In this document: positions 50,201 through 56,864 of the stretch, piece after piece
How positions within the stretch are numbered: the stretch's first letter is position 1
Layout: every line of letters begins with the position of its first letter
DNA from: Spirometra erinaceieuropaei
Lineage: Eukaryota; Platyhelminthes; Cestoda; Diphyllobothriidea; Diphyllobothriidae
NCBI GenBank assembly: GCA_902702965.1
Contig: CACRXP010000022.1
Location: 672,054-736,053 of the forward strand
Direction: 5' to 3'
Length of the DNA stretch: 64,000 bases
Made by a program: the position numbers and the translations under genes
The notes under the pieces: model-generated
Databases searched by the model: none
The model's input: the letters and a program-made list of their open reading frames with translations, nothing else
Told to the model about the DNA's origin: nothing

Positions 50201-51998
50201 TTTAACTTGACGTCTGGGCATTTGTGGAATAAAATGGCGATTAGTCGAGGTGGACTGCCTGTGTGTCTAAAAAGACTCACACAAGATGTGCTGGAAATCC
50301 ATGCACAAAGTGCAATCTAGCATGAACCGCTAGTTCAACTAGAAGGGAGTCTGGGTTCAAATTTTATTTCTCTCTGACTTGTGTTAATCTGACATCGATG
50401 AATAAATCGGGGTTAATTATTCCCGTTTTGCACGGCAATGTTGAAAGCACATCCTGAATTTGTTTTCCCGTCACTGTGCGACGGCTTGTGGGATGCACGA
50501 CAAGATTCGTACTGTATTCAGTCCTGCAGTGGGGACGGATTAAGGAGCAACGCCCCCTTGTAACTTTGGGAGGCGTGGTGACAACCGAAAAGATCATTGA
50601 AACCCCCAAACCTTTACCGCTGATTTCAGCTGCACGTGGCAAACTTTCTGTTCCCCCCAGAGACTTTGTAAACTACTTTCCATTCAGTGCTAAGTCCCAG
50701 CGCCTAGCTACTGCCTATTAGACCATTAAAACCAGTCGTCAGTTGGGGTGGTAAACCTACTAGCTGGTTCATGTGTCCACTCTTGCGAACTCTCTCACGT
50801 ACTAAACCCTTTTGGATTAGTGCGTTAGTTTGCGCTCACTGTTCACTTCTTTAGCACATCACTTTTTGTATCTTTTCAGATAAAAAGGAGGCCGAACACC
50901 TCTTGACCGTCAGCCAGCGCCAACTCGTTGAGTTTTATCGGGTAAGGCATGACATTCATTTTAAAAAATGGTTTCTTCTTTTACTTTATTCTGGCGTTCC
51001 CACTAGTTTTTTTCAACTATTCATGTTTCGCTCAAAGTGTTTACATAACGCATAATTCCCTAGATTGAGCCCTCTTCCTTCGAAATTTTAAACAAACTAA
51101 AAGAGGGCACTGGTTATGATAGCCGAGGAGGGGGCTATTGAAAGAGCTGGAATGTAAATAAACATGGAAGTAACTATACAGTAGGCACTGTAAGATCAGA
51201 GTTCATTTAACTAGCCAGATGGCCTTCCGCTAATCCCCATCAAGCAAAATGTAGGACATAACTTTGCGCAAAGAGTTCTCAGCGGAAAGCGACAGAGGAA
51301 CATTGATCATCAGCCGTCCTATCACGGGCCTAGCATGGGTTGACGCTCTAGCTAAGTTGGAAAAAGTGTAGAGATAGCCGGATTTTCTGCTTCATTAAGG
51401 CAGCGGAAAATAACGGTTGGGCACGGGAAGGGCAGATGGGTGGAAACTCGGATCTTACTTACAAATTCGTGTCAGGTTTTTCGAAATCAGTCGTTTATTT
51501 AACCCCGCTTTGGTTCTGTCATAAGGCGGCGGTTCACCTCTTGGTAAATTGTTGTAAACGTGTCACTGAGGTATTTCTCACCTTTATCCTTTATGCTAAC
51601 CCTCCATTCCAGACCCATATCCACGCTGAGGCCCCGAGGAGAAGGAAACTGGCCATTCACGTCGTGTCCTCTTCTGCTGAGAAATCATCCTGTGAAAATG
51701 CAGATGATGTAAGCTGCAACTTTCTGCTCTTCGGTCTAACCTTATTGAGATCGTTCTAGATTACCCTTAAAACTCCTATTTAGAGGATCCTCTAGTAGGG
51801 TTCCAGTAAGAACATTAAGGATTTATTGCTGCCTTTTGCTTTAAAAGTCTCAAGTTCCTCTGCATGCGTTTTCACCTTTTTCTGTGCTGTTTTCAGTCCA
51901 TTACAATCACGAATCCAAGCCAATTCAAACGTACGAGTCCGCTAGCCGCCCTCGTAAAGTCAGCCTGGAACTTTGAAGAACAAGTCTGCAATGCCTGA
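13733..51998 (+). CDS. IDE: Insulin-degrading enzyme (insulysin, M16A zinc metallopeptidase), whole gene, 20 exons
   Basis: IDE is a soluble, mostly cytosolic zinc peptidase that encloses peptides such as insulin, glucagon and amyloid-beta in a two-half chamber and cleaves them. Twenty exons with GT-AG borders join without a phase conflict: 13733-14236, 14603-14840, 17210-17322, 18720-18809, 19349-19514, 24672-24763, 25482-25562, 26433-26536, 29806-29908, 33734-33951, 35626-35770, 36813-37047, 40947-41038, 42986-43097, 46881-47048, 48448-48572, 49997-50144, 50880-50941, 51613-51708, 51897-51998. They total 2994 nt, 997 residues. Zinc site: H94, E97 (catalytic), H98 and E175. R815 and Y822 match human R824 and Y831. 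Human F115 is Leu (101) and F141 is Tyr (127). The C-terminus ends in CNA, with no peroxisomal AKL-type signal. Introns run from 188 to 5157 nt. Those without their own entry (1, 3, 4, 7, 10, 11, 16-19) hold nothing I recognise. Homology is judged against remembered human IDE. Confidence 0.94.
14603..14840 (+). CDS. IDE: IDE exon 2: third zinc ligand
   Basis: Encodes residues 169-247 plus the first base of codon 248 (phase 1 end). It opens with VNAVEAEHEKN. E175 lies exactly 76 residues beyond H98, giving the M16A pattern HxxEH-x76-E. The exon ends in VTLLGKG, matching the family strand before the Peptidase_M16_C domain. The acceptor is aacag at 14602 and the donor is gtcagg at 14841. The frame stays open to 14947, but that extension shows no homology. 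Confidence 0.95.
16735..16800 (-). pseudogene. Short LINE RT fragment in IDE intron 2
   Basis: The minus strand reads GVLQGNLLEPLLILTHTGD, resembling the RT motif B region GVPQGSVLGPLLFLLYVND of LINEs. Neighbouring sequence on both sides is too decayed to extend the match. The rest of intron 2 (14841-17209) holds nothing else I recognise. Confidence 0.4.
17210..17322 (+). CDS. IDE: IDE exon 3
   Basis: Encodes residues 248-285. It enters in phase 1 and leaves in phase 0 (donor gtgtgg at 17323). The segment GLDEMEAKFTPLFASIKNKN aligns with the human stretch after GRES, where LFSEVENKNV is found. It covers the start of the second structural domain of the N-terminal half. Confidence 0.88.
18720..18809 (+). 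CDS. IDE: IDE exon 4
   Basis: Encodes residues 286-315 and is in phase 0 at both ends. YMTPVKDVHELHIFWPIADY aligns with the human segment [20 protein letters not shown], a core beta-strand of domain 2. The donor is gtatgg at 18810. Confidence 0.9.
19349..19514 (+). CDS. IDE: IDE exon 5: exosite segment
   Basis: Encodes residues 316-370 and ends in phase 1. GYLGHLLGHEASGSLLSTLK is nearly the human sequence YLGHLIGHEGPGSLLSELK. This region forms the exosite that anchors the N-terminus of substrates. The donor gtaatt is at 19515. The longer open frame continuing past it to about 19636 loses homology at once. Confidence 0.93.
20190..20265 (-). repeat. Repeat segment, inverted partner of 21833-21905
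   Basis: The reverse complement reads TGGCTGACGACGGCTAATAAGCC and so matches the block near 21840 at about three quarters identity by eye. The two copies face each other about 1.6 kb apart within IDE intron 5. Similarity fades within some tens of bases on each side. Confidence 0.5.
21833..21905 (+). repeat. Repeat segment, inverted partner of 20190-20265
   Basis: Contains the block CTGACGACGACAAATAAGCC, then a second block with GAAATTGGTATTGCAGTTTC. Both align with the reverse complement of 20190-20265. It could be the ends of a DNA element or two members of a dispersed family inserted in opposite directions. Confidence 0.5.
24672..24763 (+). CDS. IDE: IDE exon 6
   Basis: Encodes residues 371-401. 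It enters in phase 1 after a 5.2-kb intron and ends in phase 0 at donor gtaaat (24764). VDEIITMIFQYIAMVKQSG followed by IQEWIFNEDR matches the human helix VEDIILHMFQYIQKLRAEG and PQEWVFQE. Confidence 0.92.
25034..25300 (+). repeat. Interspersed repeat copy A in IDE intron 6
   Basis: Shares a long colinear similarity with 56552-56830. It runs from AAAATCCTGGTCA through GCCATCCAC, TCTTGACTCGGTCTT, ACCGG and AGTGCAGCGCAA to TCACCGTCCCTGCT and GGTCGGACTGTCGTGT. Matches are spread over about 270 bp in the same order and orientation. It lies within IDE intron 6 (24764-25481). I see no terminal structure or coding capacity; sequence from about 24946 may be part of the same element. Confidence 0.72.
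25482..25562 (+). CDS. IDE: IDE exon 7
   Basis: Encodes residues 402-428, phase 0 at both ends, with a good pyrimidine tract before acceptor 25481 and donor gtaagt at 25563. DLEALRFRFKGKENPYQYV aligns with the human stretch DLNAVAFRFKDKERPRGY. Confidence 0.93.
26433..26536 (+). CDS. IDE: IDE exon 8
   Basis: Encodes residues 429-462 plus two bases of codon 463 (phase 2 end). PEDVLSASYLLTEYRPDLIE matches the human PLEEVLTAEYLLEEFRPDLIE. The acceptor is ctgcag at 26432 and the donor is gtaatt at 26537. Confidence 0.94.
27712..28100 (-). pseudogene. Second Penelope-like element fragment in IDE intron 8
   Basis: The minus strand reads QLVFLDDLVHRMADGTLRIP and VYPKDKHTR, then after one frameshift SKHPVSNKRSSVSSLISQA and QDGYPLGFVRRCMRRQQ. 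This is the RT thumb region of Penelope-like elements (FLDVLV, HP-S-KR, NGYP--F---C-RR). It differs clearly from the element at 4147-5565, so it belongs to another subfamily. The catalytic YxDD and the endonuclease are absent. The rest of intron 8 (26537-29805) shows no other gene. Confidence 0.7.
29806..29908 (+). CDS. IDE: IDE exon 9
   Basis: Encodes residues 463-497 (phase 2 entry, phase 0 exit). The junction gives FRCFIVSPKV, matching human VRVAIVSKSF. EHFYGTMFGCESINDLLIE aligns with EEWYGTQYKQEAIPDEVI. This is the start of the middle M16 domain. It is more diverged than its neighbours, but the phases fit both sides exactly. Confidence 0.88.
30604..30800 (+). repeat. Degenerate tRNA-derived SINE in IDE intron 9
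   Basis: A polymerase III B-box-like GTGGGTTCGAACCCTATCGC lies at 30661-30680, preceded by ACTCAAGCCTTGCCCCTGCT. The latter matches the minus-strand SINE head at 39080-39160 (TATTCAAGCCTTG, CGTGGGTTCG). No intact acceptor stem or anticodon arm can be folded, so it is not a working tRNA. The tail boundary is approximate. Confidence 0.5.
30950..31310 (+). repeat. Two decayed copies of the 7.0-kb inverted-repeat family
   Basis: Near 30955-31075, GGTAGATTGATGCC, CCAGAAGTAGAAATATGCGC and CACAGACGGGGTCAT follow the same order as in 7050-7180. Near 31215-31310, AGTAGATTGACACGGTAG, CAGACTTGTC and CATGCACACATAA repeat parts of the same series. These lie in IDE intron 9 (29909-33733). Beyond them that intron holds a GC-richer stretch at 32430-32850 with no recognised content. 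Confidence 0.5.
33152..33161 (+). repeat. Poly-C run in IDE intron 9
   Basis: A run of about ten cytosines in an otherwise AT-rich stretch, preceded by ttattt. It could be a slippage site or an assembly weak point. Confidence 0.6.
33734..33951 (+). CDS. IDE: IDE exon 10
   Basis: Encodes residues 498-569 plus two bases of codon 570. KWQNCGLREDFHLPRPNPYV aligns with human [40 protein letters not shown] aligns with [20 protein letters not shown]. A stretch rich in Asp and Glu (EIKEDDNDEG) replaces part of the human linker. There is no internal ATG near its 5' end, so ATG-based ORF scans miss it. Confidence 0.93.
35626..35770 (+). CDS. IDE: IDE exon 11
   Basis: Encodes residues 570-618 (phase 2 entry, phase 0 exit). 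SPFWCQDPVVDLLYQLFVSV and LADSINEEVYLGSLAGMYFS align with the human block from SPFAYVDPLHCN to AAELAGLSYDL. The acceptor is cttccag at 35625. The donor is the weaker gttagt at 35771, which is the one that keeps phase with exon 12. Confidence 0.9.
36813..37047 (+). CDS. IDE: IDE exon 12
   Basis: Encodes residues 619-696 and ends in phase 1. SGFNHKMPLFVDKILYQLMS aligns with human KGYNDKQPILLKKIIEKMAT. The rest follows the helical repeat seen in human as RFEIIKEAYMRSLNNF. The acceptor is ctttag at 36812 and the donor is gtgggt at 37048. Confidence 0.93.
38760..39161 (-). repeat. tRNA-derived SINE, minus strand, in IDE intron 12
   Basis: Read on the minus strand, the head shows an A-box-like TAGCTCAAGTGGGTTGAG (complement of 39133-39150) preceded by GGGACCTTG. 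About 35 bp later comes a B-box-like GTGGGTTCGGAT (complement of 39088-39099). The A to B spacing and the tRNA-like start fit a tRNA-derived SINE head of about 80 bp. The tail toward 38760 is AT-rich with an unclear end. B-box mismatches and poor stems argue against a functional tRNA. Confidence 0.6.
39343..39480 (+). repeat. tRNA-derived SINE head, plus strand, in IDE intron 12
   Basis: TAATTCAGTTGGTCCAA (39349 onward) resembles a tRNA A box region, and TTGGGTTCGAATCCCACTTA (39399-39418) is a near-perfect B box with T-arm. It lies 200 bp from the oppositely oriented SINE, suggesting nested or successive insertions. The D-arm is degenerate and no acceptor stem pairs, so I call it a SINE rather than a tRNA gene. 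Confidence 0.55.
40947..41038 (+). CDS. IDE: IDE exon 13
   Basis: Encodes residues 697-727 (phase 1 entry, phase 0 exit). LTYDGLVNFIPCFLSRVFIE aligns with human [20 protein letters not shown], followed by a glycine-asparagine pair as in LLHGN. It begins the last structural domain. The donor is gtaagc at 41039. Confidence 0.92.
41039..42985 (+). other. IDE intron 13 (1.9 kb), GC-richer part
   Basis: From about 41217 to 42430 the base composition is richer in G and C than the rest of the introns, and both strands hold several short overlapping frames. This often marks a relatively young repeat. No terminal repeats or family motifs are visible. Confidence 0.4.
42986..43097 (+). CDS. IDE: IDE exon 14
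   Basis: Encodes residues 728-764 plus one base of codon 765 (phase 1 exit). It covers the variable helix and loop after LxxGN, where human reads MQMVEDTLIEHAHTKPL, and ends in SREIILPY, equivalent to VREVQLPD. Similarity is low here, but length, phase and position fit. The acceptor is aacag at 42985 and the donor is gtagct at 43098. Confidence 0.85.
44725..44743 (+). repeat. Short tandem repeat (AGTC)n in IDE intron 14
   Basis: Four to five perfect units of AGTC within gagtcagtcagtcagtcagtg. It is a simple tetranucleotide microsatellite. Confidence 0.8.
45410..46560. repeat. Large imperfect inverted repeat (about 350-bp arms) in IDE intron 14
   Basis: The left arm (45410-45760) is the reverse complement of the right arm (46210-46560) in three colinear blocks: 45410-45490 with 46481-46560, 45593-45660 with 46311-46377, and 45665-45760 with 46210-46300. 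Spacing between the first two blocks is 103 nt on one side and 104 on the other. Identity is roughly three quarters in the best blocks by eye. Translations of the arms also match (LKVNPKxxTTKI and GxxGDxV segments), so each arm may derive from a once-coding sequence. The central 450 bp is not clearly paired. Confidence 0.7.
46881..47048 (+). CDS. IDE: IDE exon 15: substrate-contacting arginine
   Basis: Encodes residues 765-820 (phase 1 at both ends). ILLYFQC aligns with human IEIYYQT. FSEPAFTKLRTEKQLG aligns with ISEPCFNTLRTKEQLG. R815 corresponds to human R824. The acceptor is ctgtag at 46880. The donor ggtagg sits inside the glycine codon preceding Y822. Confidence 0.94.
47801..48120 (+). 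repeat. Degenerate telomere-like (TTAGGG)n tract in IDE intron 15
   Basis: About 320 bp dominated by variants of TTAGGG / TTAGGGTT / TAGGTT / TTGGGG on the sense strand, with at least five exact TTAGGG units plus CTAGGG and TTAAG derivatives. C is scarce in the sense strand throughout. This is an interstitial telomere-like sequence by appearance, long diverged. Confidence 0.75.
48448..48572 (+). CDS. IDE: IDE exon 16: substrate-contacting tyrosine
   Basis: Encodes residues 821-862 (phase 1 entry, phase 0 exit). It opens with GYVVS; Y822 matches human Y831. MQGVRVLIQSKLHPQDLDVH aligns with human [20 protein letters not shown]. The donor is the consensus gtaagt at 48573. Confidence 0.94.
49997..50144 (+). 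CDS. IDE: IDE exon 17
   Basis: Encodes residues 863-911 plus one base of codon 912. LTPEEFRCHIESVISALLEK aligns with human [35 protein letters not shown] aligns with KYWGEIISQQYNFDR. The acceptor is tttttcag at 49996 and the donor is gtaagt at 50145. Confidence 0.95.
50880..50941 (+). CDS. IDE: IDE exon 18
   Basis: A 62-nt exon, residues 912-932 (phase 1 entry, phase 0 exit). NKKEAEHLLTVSQRQLVEFY aligns with human DNTEVAYLKTLTKEDIIKFY. It is flanked by ttttcag and gtaagg. It is too short to appear in ordinary ORF listings. Confidence 0.94.
51613..51708 (+). CDS. IDE: IDE exon 19
   Basis: Encodes residues 933-964, phase 0 at both ends. HAEAPRRRKLAIHVVSSS matches human AVDAPRRHKVSVHVLARE. The acceptor is attccag at 51612 and the donor is gtaagc at 51709. 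Confidence 0.95.
51897..51998 (+). CDS. IDE: IDE exon 20: C-terminus and stop
   Basis: Encodes residues 965-997 and TGA at 51996-51998. The tail keeps the end-of-family pattern of Phe-Lys-Arg followed by Pro-Leu and Val-Lys (human FKRGLPLFPLVKP), then SAWNFEEQVCNA. The last three residues are not a peroxisomal targeting signal, unlike human IDE, which ends AKL. Confidence 0.9.
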   Translation, partial: SITITNPSQFKRTSPLAALVKSAWNFEEQVCNA

Positions 51999-52343
51999 GT
52001 GCTTTCATATTATTTTATTTTACACGCCCGCACATCCTGAAGCGAAAACACTTTTAAGGCCTGCAACCTGTAATGGACTCAGACCGTAATTTACTTTCAC
52101 CCGTTGCAGGTTTCTCTGCGATCCATGATCTCTGTCTTACTGAGGCTGTTTCGGTATTTGAAAACACATGACCAGAGCATTGTATTTGTGGATACGGTCT
52201 TATTTTAGGACTTATGAATTGAAAATGGCTTATCTTTATGCCTGTAAGTTGGCCATTATTTTTTCCTTCTAATTATATTTTATGGAAGCAATTTTTATGT
52301 TTATCCAAAATTTAGTTTCAGTAGTTACCTCCATCAGTCTAAC

Positions 52344-52349
52344 AATAAA
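52344..52349 (+). terminator. Candidate IDE polyadenylation signal AATAAA
   Basis: The first canonical AATAAA after the IDE stop, 346 nt downstream. It is followed within about 40 nt by a T/GT-rich stretch (gttttatgctggtttggtg), the usual downstream element. The cleavage site is not determinable from sequence alone. Confidence 0.5.
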
Positions 52350-55300
52350 CAATGTATTTGACTTGGGAGATTTGTTTTATGCTGGTTTGGTGCGACTGGC
52401 CTACCTTCCGCAGTAAGCAAAATGAAAATTCTGGGTGCGCCGATGTCACTATACACGCATTCTGAGACTCGGGATCTCCTCAAAGTGGTCCACAAACTTT
52501 AAAACTTGTGCATAAACCAAAATCCCTTTCTATGAGCATGTGTATCTAACATCTTGAAAGAGAGAATCAAAACTGAGGTTTAAGAACGCATTATGGTCTC
52601 GGGTTTTTTTATCAAGACTTCCGACCAGGTATTGGCCGATCACTTATCTCTTGAACATAAAAAATTGTAAAAGCGTGTACCGGTTAAAGTATAGGCTAAT
52701 TCGGGTCTCAGAAATTACTTGACATACCGGCGCATCCTTACTTCTCCGAGGATGACCTGTAGTGAACAAAAGGCTCATTAGTAAGCCATTTTCCCTTCCG
52801 GGCCTTGCATTGCGACCTTGATGACGCCCTTCTAAATCAGGCCCTTATTGTGCTCGCGGGAATCCACTACAGTCATGGCTTGTAATTTTGCCGCAAAGCC
52901 TTTAAACTTTCCGCCTTAATCGCGCTCTTTCCTATCCAGTTAATTCCTCCGAATAATCCCACCCAAGAACAGGACTCTATGAATAACGAATGATGCACGG
53001 ACCGTTCTAGATTAAATTGTTATAACTTAATTTGTTGGAATTAAGTGCTGTTACAGATACCTTGTGCTAGGACCAGTTACTGCAATGTCGAGTACTGCTC
53101 GACTTGCTTTAGCTCAGTCGAAGAAATATTATTCTGACCGTCCGGCAGACTTTTGAAAGTTAAGCGAAATTCTATGTTGGGTTGGTCATCGTGCACCACC
53201 TTAGTATCCCCGTGACCTTCACCATCGTCTCAGTTCCGCATGCGGTTGTCCAAGCCAAACACCATAACCTACTAACGAGCGTATAAGGGTGAACGATGAC
53301 GAATACGGCCACAACACCACGTTTCCCAGTAATGGGTCAGGCAGAGACGACCGGCATAACAGATCGCAAACTCGGCCGATATGTAGCTGTGTCTAGAGTG
53401 AGCCAGAGGCACTGTCGTGTCGTGCACCTAATTGGTCAGTCGGCGAACGCTATCACTGCCCGCTGGCGGCACATCAAGCTGTCGAACCATCCACATGCTG
53501 ACGCATATGGACAGGAAAACGAAACCTGATTTGGGCGGGTGCGCCCGCAGCTTTGTACGACCTTTCCCCTTACCTTGCTCAATGTCACAGTCGCAGTGCA
53601 CTCACCATCATTCGGGTGAGGTGCATTTAACGTAGACTGTCCCGCTTTTGAAGAGAATTATGCTTTTATGCCAGTAAGTGCTCTACAACGCTAAAGGTAC
53701 CAAATCATCATACTTTTCCAAAAGCTCTTCTCCAGCCATAATCACACTGGTGCTTTGACACAAGGGCATAGATAAAGGAGGCAAAATTTGGCTCCCTGAT
53801 CTGCCCATTTGTGCGCGACCGCAACCACTAGGTTTTAAGCACAGAGACCACCGTGGAGAATTTTTATTAATTGGGTGGACTCCGTCGGTTGAGTAGAAAC
53901 AGAAGTCTTGATTTAAATGACCCATATATGCATTATGGCCTTGTAAGATGCGGACAGACACCTAATCTCGAACGTGGAAGTGACGTTTTTACCGTTTAGG
54001 ATATGAAAAGCAGTTGCTTCATTTGAGAAAAATGTCACCTCCTCAATCGCTTGTGCTTGCCTTGTGAACACCGATCGCCTTGTTATCTTTTTTGACCTAT
54101 TGTATGATCTGCTTGATGTTAGTAATACTAGGGTAGCTTCAGCACAGACGGACAGGAAGTTCTATTTCCGGCTCAATGTTAACGCCTGCTTAATAAAGTA
54201 ATCTATTGCAGCATTTGCTAAAGTTGCCGGACTTCATGCCCGCAGGTCTTTGACAAGGATACTGCGCATCGATTTTTAAAAATATCGGTGATAAGCCTCG
54301 AGCGCAGACAACCAAATGTCAGTTAGTAAACTGGTGCGCAGCAGATTGCTCTCAGGCTTGACTGTAGGTGATTGGCATAAGCCGTCATTTCAAGTCACGC
54401 GTATTGCCTGGCCTGGCCTACATAATACTGGTAAACAAGGTCAAACCATTAATCCCGGTTTTTCTACCTTTATGCCACACTGTCCAATATAATAAAGTCG
54501 ATTTTTAGCCAATTAAATTGGAAACAGAAGTCATTTGCTACTTCTTTTCTCCAACCCCAAATCACGTCGGCTTCTTCGGTATTTAATGCGCTCTCTTGAT
54601 AGCTATTGATTTGCAACTTAGTCTGGTGCATGTTTCACTAAGTAGTGATCGACGGTACAATCAACACAGGTATTTTTTTAAATTGTTGTCTTTCCTTTAT
54701 GTTATATTTCAGCTTTTGCAAAACGCTTGTAAATGACATGCCGCCACTCTGCTTTGTTACTCGTTTGCAGATTTCACCCCAACTGTGTTTATGAACATTT
54801 GTTAGGCAACTTGAACTGGTCTTTCGAAGGGTTTGATCTAAAAATGTTGCTGATTCTGCATTTGCTGGAAGATGTTTGATCGTTAACTGAAGAATGCAGA
54901 TGCATTACATTTTTTCGCCACCCTCGGTCATTAACGAGACCTCGTGAACGAAACACGGTCAATTTACTGATGCATGAAATGTGTTTAAAGCAACGGAAAA
55001 CCCTCTGGTCACTCGGAAACCTGCCCAAGTATATTGATCAGCCTTCTCAATTAGTAATAGATGGTTTTAATGGACGTTAAAGCACAAAAACTGTCCCGTA
55101 GATAGTGCGTTACCTAATCCATGAAGGGTGTCGAAATTTACGAATGATTTCTAACCACTTGCAAACCGACACCAATGCGTGAACCCAATATCTGTGTTAA
55201 TAAATAACAACATTAGGAGAATAAAAAACATGGAAGAAATGTTAAAAGTAATATTGCGTTTTTTTAGAGATATCAGTTATTCTGGAAAAGCGGAAAACCC

Positions 55301-56350
55301 CGAAAACATCATAAAAGGGTCGCAATTGTGTAAACCTCCGTTTTCGGTGTACAGAAAACGTGTCATGCGAAACCACGAGTAAATATGACAGCACAAACAG
55401 AATGACCCCTGAAAATAATCTTTTAATGAAGTTTATGTTTAAATATCCATTAATAATTAGTGTAATTTCAGGTGTGGAGATTTGCCAACAGCCAACATAG
55501 ATTCCAAAGCGGGTTCCCAAGGATTCGTGGTGTTCGTGCACTTTTCAACGGATTGAGATGCGGTTTAATAAGGCGAATAGGTTTTCGCTTGATTTCGTCC
55601 ATAGGGACATCACAGCAATAAAGGTGTCGATACGGTCACATGCTGACAGTCGGGCTACGTCAGTGGCAGAACGGACATCAGTGACGCTGCCGTCGTTCGC
55701 TTTACTTAGCGAACATCCCATCTTAAATTTCGCACGCTGCTTTTAGCATAATTATTTCAAAATGTGGAGGATATGCATAAAATTCTGGGAAAGTAAGTTA
55801 AGAAACGCTGGAGTTTCGAAAGGTGATTACAGAATAACCGCATTCGCAAATGCAGTAGCAGAAGTGAATTTCAGCAAACGCAATGTGCTGATTTGGGATG
55901 GAGAGGAAGGCTGTTCAACTGCTGGAACCATTTCTTTATTCGAATGAGCTTTCGAACTCGTACGGGATTTCATGGTCAGAAGTAAAGGCGCCAAGAGAAC
56001 AAGCGACAATTATAAGATAAATGAGCCAATCAAACGTCCGCGACGCCAGTCGGGAGACGATCGCGCAAGGCTCTGTATGCCAACACCAGATAGATACACC
56101 AATTAAATGAGTTCCGGCGATCAAACAGCCTTCTTCCCGACACAAACATACACCTGAGATGCAAACATTCGCCTCAACGCTGGGATGATATTGGCATTCT
56201 CTAGTTTCAGACAACAAGTGTAAGGGGTCCAGTCGCAGTTTGTACGTGGAAACACGTAATCGGCCTTTGCAGAAGCGAATTCACAACCAAGGCGATTTTG
56301 ATATCTGATCTAACATCCAGGTGAAATTATGCCATATCGGCTTATTTCAC
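52350..56350 (+). other. Intergenic region after IDE, no gene recognised
   Basis: Short frames only. A GC-richer block at 53160-53640 stands out and may be a repeat, but it has no motifs I can name. The minus-strand frame at 55936-56217 has no recognised homology. Confidence 0.5.
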
Positions 56351-56358
56351 AACGTAAA

Positions 56359-56373
56359 GTGTGTGTGTGTGTG
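56359..56373 (+). repeat. (GT)7 microsatellite
   Basis: Short dinucleotide run about 180 bp before the start of repeat copy B. Together with the (GT)18 run at 56827 it brackets that repeat. Confidence 0.85.
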
Positions 56374-56551
56374 CCCTCCAAACGGGCCACGTGTTAGATG
56401 CGCTGGACCAACACGGGGGCCACATCGTACTCTGGCAGGCGTTATCTGTGCGCAATAACAAATGCCAACACTTGCGGGGTACGCTAGCAGACCCTGTTGT
56501 CGGCAATCGTCGTACAACTGGACCTCTGCCACCACCCCATTGTTTTGTGGT

Positions 56552-56824
56552 CAAAATCCTGGTCATTTGTGTGTGGACCAGGGGGTGCGGAGTGGAGCGC
56601 CAAGGCGATGATCCGTCCGAGCCATCCACCTGCGGCCTCCCTCGTCTCCGGTCTTCTTGACTCTGTCTTGACACCGGGCCCAGGCGTGGGAGGAGGAGAG
56701 AGTGTAGGTAGATGCAGCGCAAGTTTACTGGCACTATAAACCCCTGCGCAAGTCACCGTCCCTGCTCCCACAATGCAGTCTGTGGGGCACGCGGTGGACA
56801 TCGTCGAAATCGACGGTCGAACTG

Positions 56825-56830
<6 letters not shown>
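56552..56830 (+). repeat. Interspersed repeat copy B, intergenic
   Basis: Colinear with 25034-25300. Shared blocks include AAAATCCTGGTCA, GCCATCCACC, CTTCTTGACTCTGTCTTG, ACCGGGCCCAGG, GATGCAGCGCAAG, CACTATAAA and TCACCGTCCCTGCT, then GACGGTCGAACTGTCGTGT. It runs directly into a (GT)18 microsatellite, which copy A lacks. More GC-rich and less eroded than copy A. Confidence 0.72.

Positions 56831-56862
<32 letters not shown>
56827..56862 (+). repeat. (GT)18 microsatellite
   Basis: Uninterrupted GT dinucleotides immediately after the end of repeat copy B, probably grown from the TGTCGTGT terminus of the repeat. Likely length-polymorphic. Confidence 0.95.
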
Positions 56863-56864
<2 letters not shown>

